64,000 bases of DNA, taken from Axinella damicornis (taxonomy: Eukaryota > Porifera > Demospongiae > Axinellida > Axinellidae). How positions within the stretch are numbered: the stretch's first letter is position 1; every line of letters starts with the position of its first letter. Below are positions 23,801 to 34,942 of this stretch, in pieces. The DNA lies in NCBI GenBank assembly GCA_963931865.1, contig OZ007517.1, forward strand, positions 10,746,899-10,810,898, given 5' to 3'. A model generated the notes under the pieces. The model was not told where the DNA came from. It did not search any database and was given only the letters and a program-made list of their open reading frames with translations. The position numbers were made by a program, and so were the translations under genes.

Positions 23801-25687
23801 TGCTGTTTCCATACCTATACACAGATGCCTTCCTCCATCAGAAGATATCGACCTGATCAACGTGGCCTTTGAACAGAAGGGAAAAGCAGAGGAAGCAAGG
23901 TGGACAGTCAGTGTCAATATGGTCTCTGCAAAATTGTTAGGATTGTGTGTACTTTTTGACAGATTTCAGGTCCCAGATAGAGTGTCGGCCATTCAGAGTC
24001 TCGGTGAGCTGAACCCTCAGAGGCAGTGGAACTTGGTCCTGGTGAGTTACGTAGTACCCACATTGTGACATGTAGCTGTATATCTCTTTGCTAACGTCCT
24101 CCATGACAGGTGAATGTCACTCTTGAAGAAGTGAACGCCATGAGGTGTGGATAGTTGTATGAACAGTCTCATTCCCAGCCCCTCGATCGTGGTAGGGTCT
24201 GGTTCAGACCCTCGATCGTGGTAGGGTCTGGTTCAGACCCTCGATCGTGGTAGGGTCTCATTCCCAGACCCTCGATCGTGGTAGGGTCTGGTTCAGACCC
24301 TCGATCGTGGTAGGGTCTGGTTCAGACCCTCGATCGTGGTAGGGTCTCATTCCCAGACCCTCGATCGTGGTAGGGTCTGGTTCAGACCCTCGATCGTGGT
24401 AGGGTCTGGTTCAGACACTAGCACTTGCTTTTATGGAATACGTGTGCTACTGCAGGAGGGAGCATGTTTCTCATCTGATCTACCCGCTGTGTACTGTGCT
24501 GGATGACAGCATTGGCTGTGCCCTGTGGTTTGGTGCCAGGGGGTGTGGCCTCCTGTACCATGGCGATACACCTGCTGCAGTCCAATACCAGAGCAGAGCG
24601 CGGGTGAGTGTCTAGAGTGTCTGGTATCATCCCAGCACAAGAAGGAAGTCATCAAAATATTGAGGTGGGAACAAAGTGGGGATGGCCAAGGTAGAGATGG
24701 TTTGGGAATGAGGTAGGAATGGCCTGGACCAGTGGTGGGGATGACCTGGGAAAAAGGTCGGGAGGCCTGAGATGAGGTGGGGATGACCTGGGAACAAGAT
24801 AGAGAGAGATAGTCTGGGATGGCCTGGAATGTGGTGGAGGCAAGGTTGGGATGGTGGAGGTAGGGATGACCTGGAAATGTGCTGATGATGGACTTGAGCC
24901 TTGCAAACCATGGATCTGTTTTGTCTCTGTGTAGACTCTGTTTGTGGGTATTGGCGCTGATGAGCAGCTGGCAGGCTACTCCCGACATCGGACCAAGTTC
25001 AGGTAAGTAGGTCTTCAGTCTCTGCTCGTGATAATTGGAGCTAACAATTGAGTGCTGTGTGATTGTCGTTCATCAGGTCCGCAGGTTGGAGAGGGCTGAT
25101 CGAGGAGGTAGAGATGGACATCAAGAGACTTGGTAGGAGAAACCTCGGCAGGGATGACAGGTACAAGATGGACCAACAGCACTGGACTGCTTGCTACCTA
25201 AACAGAAACATTAATGCAATAGACCTGCAGCTGAGCTTCAGTGTGATCCGCCTCCATCTTGTTTGCTCTGTGGTAAGAATACCAGTAATGGATTTCTGTT
25301 GGTGACGTATTTTCCTGTGTACTGTAGATGCATAGCAGACCATGAGAGGGAAGGAGAATTCCCTTTTCTGGATGAGGAGGTGGTGGGCTTTCTTCAGCAG
25401 CTGCCCATCTGGAGCAAGGTGATGGACCTATCAGCATTGAGAGTATGGTAGCAGGTCCAAGCCAGTGCAGCTACATCCCTTTCTTGTTCCTCTTGCAGGC
25501 TGACCTCAGCTTGCCGAGGGGACAAGGTGAGAAGAGGCTTCTGAGGGAGGCCGCGGTTCTCCTGGGTTGCCGTGGTGCTGCATCGTTACCCAAGAGGGCC
25601 ATCCAGTTTGGTTCCCGTATGGCACAACTGTCGGGATCCTCCAACAGTCGAGAGCATGGGTCTGACGTCTGCAAGAGACTAGTCTAG
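20855..25687 (+). CDS. ASNSD1: Asparagine synthetase domain-containing protein 1
   Basis: Fifteen exons, about 680 aa: 20855-20908, 20951-21166, 21753-21875, 22316-22450, 22720-22789, 22926-22958, 23082-23724, 23825-23899, 23963-24041, 24110-24144, 24456-24603, 24935-25002, 25077-25160, 25328-25418, 25499-25687; phases close. It begins MCGIF, the catalytic Cys2 of class II glutamine amidotransferases, then [22 protein letters not shown] and EAEENDT blocks typical of ASNSD1. The C-terminal half is asparagine-synthetase-like with the PP-loop SGGVDS (about residue 411), [27 protein letters not shown] and [11 protein letters not shown]. Family members are conserved in animals; the enzymatic activity is not well established. 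A poorly conserved linker (exon 7, about residues 215-400) makes it slightly long. The exon 6/7 border is the least certain one. Confidence 0.9.
21351..21393. mobile_element. Foldback element, TAGCCTC...GAGGCTA hairpin
   Basis: Palindromic hairpin (TAGCCTCATTCCCAGGCT ... AGCCTGGGAACGAGGCTA) in ASNSD1 intron 2, member of the dispersed family described at 36599 and 55168. Flanking GCGAGTG repeats on both sides suggest a target-site duplication. Confidence 0.7.
24173..24416. repeat. 29-bp minisatellite in an ASNSD1 intron
   Basis: About eight copies of a unit containing CTCGATCGTGGTAGGGTCTG followed by GTTCAGACC, with variants reading TCATTCCCAGACC. The variant joins resemble the foldback element end (CTCATTCCCAG), so the array may have grown from one. 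Confidence 0.85.
24640..24900. repeat. Imperfect purine-rich tandem repeat in an ASNSD1 intron
   Basis: Degenerate repeats of a GATGACCTGGGAACAAGGT-like unit. Minus-strand open frames here (Pro/Ser-rich) are repeat artefacts. Confidence 0.7.
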
Positions 25688-26228
25688 CTGCTAGACCCTC
25701 CTCTCCTCCCCGGAAATGAAGAGACTGGCTCTTCCTAGCAGCTGAGAAAGGACTATATTATTACTTGTACTGAAGTCATGAGATCATTCTGGAATTATGA
25801 GTATCTTGCCGTTTTGTGTAGCTGTGTTTTCTTACAGCAGGTACTGATGAAGCTCAGGGGACCAGAATGGAGTCAGACCATATGAAAATAAAACAGCTGG
25901 GTCATGATTTTTGTACCTGGGGACATTTGGTCCATTTTGGATTGAATGTTGATCCCCCCCCCCGTGTCCCTCTCTGCACTGAGTGATTCTGACATGATAT
26001 TGCTGTGAAAAATCAACACAGGCCTTATTTGATATCGGCAACTGACAGGCCCAGAGTCTAGACTATCCTGAGAATTGTAGTTCAATTTCCCGAGTAGTAC
26101 GTGGGGTAGTTGAGTACTAGAAAAGGTCATCGGTGTTTGACTGTTTGGAATGGAACTGCATGGGGTCGTTCCCAGGTCAGATCAGCATTAGCTAGGGTAG
26201 CCCCGCCCCTCTCAAAGCACATGCAACG
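25688..26228. other. Intergenic, ASNSD1 to methyltransferase
   Basis: No exon seen. A short CATGCAACG stretch immediately before the next gene's ATG is shared with the second methyltransferase copy at about 34932. Confidence 0.5.
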
Positions 26229-26959
26229 ATGAGTGAAGAGTACGAGGACTACAGTGCTACTTCAAAAGACTATGACAGAGGTAGGCGGTAGTAGGTGAGA
26301 CAGATTATACAGGTAGAGCAATACTTCTGGCAGGTAGCACTGCTGATGGTTCTCCTCTGCAGCACGGCAGGTAGTTGGGCTGGAAGTGATCCTCGGTGCA
26401 CTGACTGTGAACACCAAGAGACAGTTGAGAGAGCTGCACATCCTGGATGTTGGTACATACTAGCTGTAGCGATCCATGCTCAATATTCTTGGGGATATAG
26501 CACAACCTCTGCACTGATCTAGTGTCCAGGCACTGAATACTTCTACACGCAGGCTGTGGTACTGGCAACTATCTTGTTGCCCTGAGCGGCTACGTTGGCC
26601 AGGTAACAGGGGTGGAGTACAATGGAGGCATGTTGGAGCAAGCCAGGGCCAAGACCAGTGCTCTGCAGAATGTGACGGTGCAACAGGGAGACGCCACTAA
26701 CCTGCCAATCCCAGGGCAGCAGATGGACGGAATTGTCTGTAACCAGGTGATCCACTCTGCTGCAATAGATGGAGTTGTGAAGTTTGAGTCAATTGCAAGA
26801 GTGTCTTGTAGAACCATTCATTGGCTCCTCTCTGGACAGTATGTACTCTCCACCCACACGGCAGCCTATCACAATCACAATCACTATGCTCCTTACGTAT
26901 TTCATCCCCACACCTCACCCTCCTTCTCAACATGCCTCTCCACATGCATCCACAAACAC

Positions 26960-27003
<44 letters not shown>

Positions 27004-28868
27004 ATGCACCCACCCGGCCTCCTACTCAGGTTTTGCACCACATCCAGTTGCCCGGCACTGAGGAGTATGGTGGTGTGAAGAAGTTTGTGCAGGAGGCGTA
27101 CCGTGTGCTGAAACCAGGGGGTGTGTTGGTGGTGAATACCTGCACAGAACAGCAGGTTATGGAGACTTACTGGTTCAAACACGTCATACCGGCAGCTATT
27201 GCAAGGCTGAGCAAAAAGTGAGTGTTTGTGACCTGGTACCCCTCCCCCCATGTCTGTGTAACTGGAGGGGGTGGGGTCCCAAGTGAACACGACTCTCCTG
27301 TCCCCTTTCCCCTCCTCTGCCAGCATGGAACTGGAGGGGGTGGGGTCCCAAGTGAACACGCCTCTCTTGTCCCCTTTCCCCTCCTCTGCCAGCATGCACC
27401 TGGAGGGGGTGAGGTCCCAAGTGAACACACCTCTCTTGTCTCAGGTACCCCCCTCTCCCCCTCCTCTGTCAATGTCTGGAGGGGGCTGGATTCCATGTGA
27501 AAAGCACGTTCAGCCTCACAAGAGAGTCCTTCATGAAGGAGGACATGCTACTGAATGTGCAGGGACCCTTTGACCCACTGTGGAGGAACACGAACAGGTA
27601 ATGGTCATCATTCAAGTCGTCTGGTTAACCATGGTCCAGCATACCAAGTTTCATATCTGCATGGATACGTGATGTGTTTCTGGAGTAGGAATTATGCCAG
27701 CTAGGTACTGTGGTAGATATCTTGGGCTAGGAAGGAGATATGAAGCTGGGATTTGCACCATTGTGATCAGCATGAAAAGACCCTTGAACTGATATCCTTT
27801 TTCCTCAGTCACATTTTTTGCCGAAAATTGCACTCGACCAAAGGCTATAATCCATGGTTTTTCATGGTTTTGGGTCAATATTCAACCTACAGCAAAATTG
27901 ACATCATTGGAATGCTCCATTCATGCTGATCACAATGGAGCAAATCCCAGCTTCATATCTCATTCCTAGCCCAAGATACCTAGCAGCTCAAACTAATTTG
28001 CACCACTGTGATCAGCATGAAGGAACATTTTGCTGTACGTTGACCCAACAATGTGACCAAAGGACATAACTTTTTTTATGCCGGCCACAATGGCACAATC
28101 CCCAGCTTCATATCTAGGCCTTGACAAATTATGCTAGCATAAGGTACTCAAGAGCATAAGAGAATAATTATGCTGGAATAAATATTCAGACCTTTGAGAA
28201 TAATAGGCTACACTTGCCTAATACTTATTATTGATGCTGTACTAAACTGCTTGCTCCAGCTGTTGCATTGACAACCACATATTCACAGGCGCTAGGCATG
28301 CAGGCCTCTATCGTGAAGCCACGCCCTCACACTAAATGTTAGCATGTTAGAGTATTATGTTTCTGTATCTGTTATGATGCAGTACAAAGAACACTGAGTG
28401 GATAGCATGAAGAATAATAGGACAACTTTCAAGCTTCATAGCCCTTATGCTTTTTTCTCTCTATTCTCAGCATGTATGCCTATTATGAATCATATCTCAT
28501 TCACATACCTGTGATATGTTCCCTTCCAAGTCTATTCCCAATACCATGGCAATTTTAATTTGGTTCATTGGCAGAAATATCAGTCACCCTATAGAACAAG
28601 ACTGCTTTTCCAGCCAATATCAAGTAGAGAATGGTTCCAAACAAGTGCCAATTTTGGTGCAAAACATACCTTTTCCTACAGTACATGGTCGCTTGCTACT
28701 CCCGAGGAGCTGGAGGCAGGGTTGAAGAAATGGCGGACGCTCGTGGAGGAGGGGAAGGCGGAGCAGTGCATTGCGGAGTGCGAGCAGCAGAGAGGGAGAT
28801 TGGGACAGAGCACATCCGTGGTGGCAGTGAAGCCAGGGGGAGGGGCCAAAACTGACCAATCATGTTAG
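26229..28868 (+). CDS. Class I SAM-dependent methyltransferase, copy 1
   Basis: Six exons, 287 aa: 26229-26280, 26363-26452, 26553-26746, 27030-27217, 27445-27597, 28682-28868; phases close. Seven-strand Rossmann methyltransferase of the Methyltransf_11/UbiE-like type: motif [14 protein letters not shown] (about residues 43-55), an acidic residue after strand 2 (VTGVEYN), motif II region QQGDATNLP, then GIVCNQVLHH and [15 protein letters not shown]. The C-terminal part ([27 protein letters not shown]) has no domain I can name. The substrate is unknown. The gene was duplicated with its flanks as 34943-38788. A poly(C) tract lies just before exon 4. Confidence 0.85.
26959..27003. repeat. Poly(C) tract upstream of a 3' splice site
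   Basis: About 44 consecutive C ending roughly 26 bp before the CTACTCAG acceptor of methyltransferase exon 4. The corresponding intron in copy 2 has a shorter run at 35599-35624. Confidence 0.9.
27660..28130. mobile_element. Dispersed inverted-repeat element (GCACCATTGTGATCAGCATGAA family)
   Basis: Contains AAGCTGGGATTTGCACCATT and its reverse complement AATGG-GCAAATCCCAGCTT in inverted orientation around a core with CCATGGTTTTTCATG. Other copies: 36160-36520 (same intron of the duplicated gene, so inserted before that duplication), 46050-46420 and 51560-52280. Non-coding, MITE-like. Confidence 0.7.
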
Positions 28869-29047
28869 TTAGCACTGATTGTAGTGGGTGTGGTTATACA
28901 ATGGACTCTTTTCAGCATTGGAATAAGTAATGTTGAAAATGTGTGTGCGCGTGTAATCCAGTTGATAAATGAAAGATGATGGCTACTGTAAGATGAGCAG
29001 ATAAAATGGACCAGAGTAAGTGAAGGAACTAGAGCTCTGGCATGGAG

Positions 29048-29210
29048 TTATTCGGTGGTGTTGGGGAAGGACGAGTTCAGTCCCTCTTTGCTCCTGGCCG
29101 CCATCGGCTGTTGACTGGAGCTGTCCAGGAAAGTTTCAAACGTTGGTTCGGAGAATGTTGTCGTATCAGTCTGGTGATCGTCACTGAAGGGCCGGGTATC
29201 AACGACTCGG
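29048..29210 (-). CDS. Terminal exon of an unidentified minus-strand gene, copy 1
   Basis: A 163-bp exon (acceptor TCGGCAG at 29211-29217, phase 2) encoding 53 aa, starting RVVDTRPFSDDHQTD and ending SSFPNTTE before a TAA stop. The paralogous block at 38951-39113 differs at four positions, all synonymous in this frame but not in the overlapping plus-strand frame, which supports real coding. No upstream exon was found nearby. The peptide is Ser/Thr-rich with no recognised domain. Confidence 0.5.
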
Positions 29211-29249
29211 CTGCCGAAGATTTTTTCATAGCGAGATAAACTGGTCAAC

Positions 29250-30094
29250 CAACCCAGTAGTAGTGACGGACTTCATGTCCCCCCCCATACGGGCGTGAAC
29301 TAGCACAGGAATAAGCACCTGTCGATGTGGCACCATTGATTGTGCATCTGTCAAAGTTTTGGCCTGCTTTGTGAGGTCACGTGCACTTCAGTGATGATTT
29401 CGAAGTGGTCGCATAATGGATTCTGCATGATAGGATGCAGACAGCTTTAACTCCAATGGAGAATACTGCTGTACCAAGTCAATTTTTAGGCAAACAAAAC
29501 TGACCAGACAGGCAGGCATATGGTCATACATAGTGCCACTATCCTGTGTCTATTCTGTTTTAAGTATTACACTAAGTTAATTTTATTACACTCCTGGTAT
29601 AGGAAAAATTAATTGTGCCGCGTAATCTTCTAATCTAAATAAATAATCAAACCTCACAGCACGCAGGAAAGGTCTACAGAGATTCTGACTACACCGTCGT
29701 GATCGCTATGATGCAGTGACACAACCACCCAATAATTGTGCTGAAACCCACAGTGGTGGTGGAGATACAAGCGCTTTTGTCCTGCCGTCGGCCGCCATTG
29801 CTCGATCGCTCTCCTCGACGTTGGTAGCCAGTGCAGCCTTACGAAGGCCCCACAAGGATTCTGACCACACAGCCGTGATCGCTGCGTTCGCTGATGCTTA
29901 CATGCCGAGCTGGCGAAGTTGTGAGCACTGTAATAAGTTCTTGTCTTCGCCATTTAAAACTTTATGCATAAGGCATAGGATACATAATAGCATTATGCTA
30001 AATAGAAATGTACCCTGTTAATATAATAGCTAAGTATAACAATCTAACCAAGGAAAAGTAGTGCATATATAGGTAATTAAACAACAACAACGAA
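29250..30094. other. Duplicated flank and unassigned DNA
   Basis: About 29250-29560 is homologous to 39240-39850, the flank duplicated with the methyltransferase. It holds a single unit of the sequence that became a 39-bp minisatellite in the other copy. About 29640-30094 shows open frames but nothing recognisable. Confidence 0.5.
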
Positions 30095-30853
30095 CTAATT
30101 ACAAATGTATATATTACATAAATATACTCTAACGGATGTCTTAAATGAGTTCAAGGAAGGTGCCGTCACTACCTCCTCAGGGAGACAGTTCCAGGTATGG
30201 ACAGAGTCTGGTATAAAGGAAATCCTGAACGATGTTGTTCGACAAAAGGGCTGTTGTAACGGTACGGACCTTGAGGAGTGAGAATGATTAGTGTTGGCGA
30301 CCACAATACCAGGAGGGAAATAGCACATGTTATTTATAACAGGTGGCACAGTTTCAAGTGGAGACGTCGATTTTCAAGTGAGGGTATATTACCTCAATTC
30401 AATAGCTCCGAGTAGCCATAATCCCACTGTTTAGAGCATACACGTAGTGCGAACTTTTGAACACTTTCTAAAGAATTGATGTCTCTCAAAAGGTGCGGGT
30501 CCCAAACAGGTGCAGCATACTCCGTATGCGGGCGAACTAGTGATAAATACAGTTGAAGCAAAGTGGTAACTTACTATCTGAGTAATGATAATATCACAGC
30601 CCTATGAGTTTGCGTGCCTTACTGCATAATATATTATGTTTGCACATGATTAGACCAGGATAGCCTATTAGGTCGGATGACAACAGAACACCCAGATATT
30701 TGAAGGTGGGGACTGTCTCAAGTACTGCTCCATTTAAGCACAAGGGTAGACTTGGTGTGATATGATTTCTCTTCCTCGTGTAATATTCCGCTCGGCTACT
30801 GCGCAGCTCAGGACAAGTGACTCAATGGCGGATGGCAGAATAATTGCCTGACA

Positions 30854-31319
30854 CAGGGGCGGATACAGGATTTATGAAAGGGGGGGGCACCGTATATGAA
30901 ACGCTGCCGGAGGCAGTGCATAGAGGCGCGTAGCGCCGATCAGTCCGCGCGAAGCGCGGAAAAATTTTTCGCCTTCATTTTTCACTTCTCAGGATGGGCT
31001 CTCGTGGCACCTTCGCGCTTTGCACTGCAAGTTCCAGATGTACGAGGATTGCAGGTCCCATGCCCAGGGCCGCCATGAGCTTCTTCCTTGCTTATTTCGC
31101 TCACGAACGTAATACGTACGTACACGGAGGGGTATACTGGATGGTGGTCTCGTTCCCAAGCCGTTCGGTTTCAGGCAACGCACGATATTGCGAGCTGAGG
31201 AGGCCATGGCGCCAGGCCAGGAGTTGCAACGTAGCGGCAGCTAGCTATATAAAAAATTTTTTTCTCTAGCCAGGGGGGGGGCACCGGCCCCCCTGGCCCC
31301 CCCCCTGGATCCGCCACTG
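30854..31319. mobile_element. MITE with CAGNGGCGGATCCAGG ends (hAT/P-like)
   Basis: 466-bp non-coding element: left end CAGGGGCGGATACAGG, right end CCCTGGATCCGCCACTG (reverse complement begins CAGTGGCGGATCCAGG), with G/C runs inside both termini. TGACA abuts both ends, a possible short target duplication (hAT elements usually make 8 bp). It interrupts the LINE relic. Confidence 0.7.
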
Positions 31320-32223
31320 TGACAATCTTGTGTACAAAGATCAAGGCTTTTATAGCTGAGTATATAGAATCAGGGCGCCAGATAAAGATAACTCAGGTGC
31401 ATGTTACAAGACAATAGCTATAAATTATCATTGTTCAGTTTGCACAATGTCATGTTCAGCGTCAGGTCGCTACACTCGTATCGGCCCATTCACTAATTGC
31501 GTCAATGTCATGTTGAAGTGCAGAATAGTCCTCACTAGTGTGGATGGGGCGATACAACAAGATGTTGTCTGCATACAACACAAGTTTGCTTCCTTCAGAG
31601 AGGGTCACTTTAACAATATCAATTAGGAAAAGAAGAGGAAATCGAAAAACACCTCACCAACATCAGTTGCGCTTTCTAGGTGTTGAAACCATTCGTGTGT
31701 GACATGCAAGAGTGCTGATACAGTCGATTTCCCCTTCTGGAACCCCCACTGGCAGTTTGCGAGTGCTGCGTAGATCGAAATGTGTTTGCTAATGAGGGAA
31801 TAGACATGACGTTCGATAACTTTGCTTAGAATGGATATTGGCCTAAACTCAGAAGTACAATTGGCTCTTTGCTTTTTAGGAATAGGAACGACTGAGGCCG
31901 TTTTCCAGCTTGACGGAGGTCTACCACAAGTTATGATTAAACAGGTTGGTTATCGAGGGCGCAATTGCATTCGCAGTAGATTTCACAGATAGCTATGCCA
32001 TCCGGCCAATTTGCTTTAGATACATCCAGTGACTGTGCATCTTACAAACCTCCTCTTCTGTGCACAAGTTGTCAGGTGAGCAAACGTGATTACTGTCAAG
32101 TGCGGTGGTATTGAGTGGCTGTGAGGATGTATTGTAGCAGCTAGAAAAGAATTCATTCAGAGCATTATATTTATAATTAGCTTTTTGTTCATCTGTAAGG
32201 CATGGGGTCCCATTATGCAGAAG

Positions 32224-32227
<4 letters not shown>

Positions 32228-32259
<32 letters not shown>

Positions 32260-32455
32260 CTTTAGGAACATTTCCCCAGATGGGCAGGATTGGCAGAAAG
32301 CAATTTAATGCTTATTTGAAGCCTCTCCTGGGAAGGGAAACCAGAAAGCCTGGAGAAAAACCCTTCCTAGGCGCAACTGGTGGGACTCGAACCTGTGGCC
32401 TCTCACACCACAGTCAAGTGCTTTAACCACTAGGCCACACAGTCACCCAGTCAAA
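32228..32455 (-). mobile_element. tRNA-derived SINE in LINE relic
   Basis: On the minus strand: A-box-like TGGCCTAGTGGTTAAAGCA, B-box-like GGTTCGAGTCC, a unique body, then a long poly(A) tail (poly-T at 32228-32269 on the plus strand). It is flanked by another poly-A run at 32454-32475. The tRNA part lacks a proper fold beyond the head, so it is a SINE and not a tRNA gene. Confidence 0.8.
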
Positions 32456-33134
32456 AAAAAAAAAAAAAAAAAAAAAACTTTGCTCAGAATGGATATTGGC
32501 CTAAACTCAGAAGTACAATTGGCTCTTTGCTTTTTAGGAATAGGAACGACTAGGGAACCACTAGGGAAGCAGGGTTAGGGAAGCACGGTGTATTAACAGA
32601 TGTTTCCCGTTTACCAACAGCCTTTACAGACTTCCAAAATTGCTTTGGGTTGGAAGAGTTGATGCTACTAAAATATCGCCTTTTAGCCTGTCGAAGTTTG
32701 GATGACACTTTGTTCCGGATATGCCTATACCGCGCTGTTAAGGTAGGAAGCACGGCATCGGCGAAATCGCGCAATTTTGCTCATGAATAATTAATGAGAG
32801 ACGTCACTCGCATATATACGGTTATTTAGAGTTATTCATCTGTTTACGTTTTCCCATGGCGGCAACCGGAATAAACAAGGGGGGCTTCTCTCTTTGATGC
32901 GGCTAGCGGCCCTTTCAAGTTTCAAATCGGTACTCTGATGTGGCCGTGCGGTACCTTGAAGATTTGTTTGAACACTCTAAGTAAAGAGCTATTCTGGCTT
33001 ATTGAATGTAGCGGTGGGCTATCTGAGTGTGAATAGCTAGGTGGAGTGAGCAGGAATGTTTGTGGGTCTGCTGAAGTGGCCGAAGAACAGCCTGGAAAGT
33101 GAACAGCCTCCGACAGCTCCCTGGCCAAGGTACT

Positions 33135-33686
33135 CTAGAGAGTTGACCTTTCGGCATTACAGGCCCCGCCCATTTTCGTGTTAGGGCGAATTTGGCTGGT
33201 TTGGTAGCTGGACTGGGCTGGTGAGAGGGAGTAGATGTGTGGCCAAAACTCTCTAACCGAGAGGTGAACGTGGAAAAGCATCCCTAGTTTTGCAAGGGGT
33301 AGGTTGACCTTTTGGCAACTGGCCTTGGCTTGAGTCGGTTTTAGTTGGTGTGCGTGGAATTTTTTTTGAAAGCCTAGGGTAGCCAAACCTCTGTTTTTGA
33401 GGGTGGCAGTGAGTTTTGGGCTGTAGCCTGCAAGTGAGGAGAGCAGGTGGTAAATCCATCCGTAGTTTTGGGGCCTGTTTTGTGTGTGTATTGATGATGG
33501 GGTCAGAGTGTGGGTGGGGCCTTGGAGAGGGTCCAAATTTTCAGTTTCGTAGAGGGCCTTAAAATTGAGTTTTAGGGCATTTTCAAGCAGAGGGAGCAGT
33601 TTGATGCAAAGTATTGCTGAAACTTGTGTACGCTTTGATGCTGCCCATTTATCCATCAACTTGGTTTCGGAGATCGCGGTACCCAT
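33135..33686 (-). other. 183-codon open frame, unrecognised, inside LINE relic
   Basis: Intronless open frame starting MGTAISETKLMDKW, with no domain I recognise. It sits where the LINE linker should join the RT region, so it is probably part of another inserted element or a chance frame. Confidence 0.25.
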
Positions 33687-34072
33687 GTTTACTACCTTAA
33701 GGTTGGGCAGTTGGAGTTTTTAGCTCTCTTATGAGCAGCATTTCTCCTTCTTATGGACTGTATTATTGACTTCAGTTGTTTAGCCAAGGTCGGTTACGGC
33801 GTTTCGGTGGAAGAACCTTTTTAGGAATACATTGTTCCATGATGGATAAGAACATGTTCTGCCATTGCATACAGTGTTGGTCAATGTCTGCACAGTAAAG
33901 TTGCCTCTATTTCTGAGATCAATCTATTGGCTTTTGAAAAATCCGCATGAGCATGTCGCCAGTCCGTCTGTTAGTACGTGTATATTACCGGGGGTAGATT
34001 TCAAACTGACATTGAGGTTAGCCCATTGTGATCAGAGTTAACGTTGGCAAGTGGAGGGATGGTAGCCTCGTA

Positions 34073-34124
34073 CCCAGGCCCTCACGCGGAACGCGTTTCG
34101 CGTGTGGGCCTGGGAACGAGGCTA
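34073..34124. mobile_element. Foldback hairpin with exact 9-bp target duplication
   Basis: TAGCCTCGTACCCAGGCC ... GGCCTGGGAACGAGGCTA, 52 bp, flanked on both sides by GAGGGATGG. Confidence 0.85.
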
Positions 34125-34213
34125 GAGGGATGGTTACTGTCTGGGCAGGTGATGATGGTATAAGGGCCAAATCAATAAGTGAAGTAAGGTTTCGTAGTTT
34201 ATTATCTATGGTA

Positions 34214-34434
34214 AGTCCGGGTAATTTCGGTCACCGGGTATTTCCGGTCACTTAGGCAGATACGCGCAAAGGGCGCAAGGTCTCGATTTTGCCGACAGAT
34301 ATGTTATAGCTGAGTGTTGCCTCTATCTGCACAGCTGAGCTCCATAGTTTTGGCTGAAAACGTAGCTCTTAGAATAGAGAAGCCCTTCTCTACTAAGTGA
34401 TCGGAAATAAACCGTGACGGAAATTACCCCGACT
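34214..34434. mobile_element. TA-flanked MITE, AGTC(C/G)GGGTAATTTC ends
   Basis: Inverted termini AGTCCGGGTAATTTC and GAAATTACCCCGACT, each abutting TA. About 221 bp, non-coding. The termini resemble those of the element at 53788-54353. Confidence 0.7.
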
Positions 34435-34942
34435 TACCTTAGCGATTGGCGCGGCTGAGCGTCTTTGCCACTATGGACCCTCCAAAAAACGGAAATTCAA
34501 ACCTTTCGAAAGGAAATTCGAACAGAACAGAAATTCGAACAGAACAGAAATTCGAACGCTGATCGCATGTGGCTAATTTTGGCGGATATGGCGAGACTAC
34601 CTAACTTGCGTGACCAGTGAGTTGCAACGCGGCTAGGCTACCAGGAGTGCGGTTGCCACTCGAAAAAAAAATAAATAAATAAAAAGGCTAGACAGCGGCG
34701 GTTAGTAATCTTGCGTAATCAGGTAGTACAGTGTGGCCACAAGTCGTAATCGTCGCTCGAACTGTGGCTCGCTTCTTCGAAACTTCCGCTTGCCCACAAT
34801 GTACTAGTTACGTAAGTTTACTAGCGTAGTACAAGGTGAACTCCAGGATCAGGAAGCGCTACCTCAGCCTTGATTGCGTAAAGGAATCGCCCTCCCTTCC
34901 GTGCGTGTCTGGCCCCGCGAGACTATCTCAGCACATGCAACG
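34435..34942. other. Unassigned DNA upstream of methyltransferase copy 2
   Basis: Includes short direct repeats of GAAATTCGAACAGAACA near 34500-34555. The last part shares the CACATGCAACGATGAGTGAAG start context with copy 1. Confidence 0.45.

Larger units (their letters stand above)
30095..34060 (-). mobile_element. Fragmented non-LTR retrotransposon (LINE), minus strand
   Basis: Pieces of a LINE pol read right to left. At 33720-34060 there is the end of the endonuclease and linker (ITMGL, CIPKKVLPPK, RRNRPWLN). At 32590-32745 comes the region before RT (RQAKRRYFSSINS, FWKSVK). At 31480-31900 is RT (FRPISILSKVIERHV, WGFQKGKST, LVLYADNILLY, with YADN where YADD is usual). At 30100-30560 is the C-terminus (LVRPHTEYAAPVWDP, SVHTWNCLP). 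It is broken by stops, an internal duplication (31820-31895 again at 32480-32555), a SINE, a MITE and an unassigned block. Clade is uncertain (CR1/Jockey-like). Not functional. Confidence 0.75.

Noticed and set aside
26697..27428. 243-codon minus-strand frame opposite the methyltransferase
   Set aside because: Antisense to verified exons and through the poly(C) run; shadow of the real gene.
32280..32440. Minus-strand tRNA gene suggested by A and B boxes
   Set aside because: No acceptor-stem pairing; poly(A) tail and unique body show a SINE.
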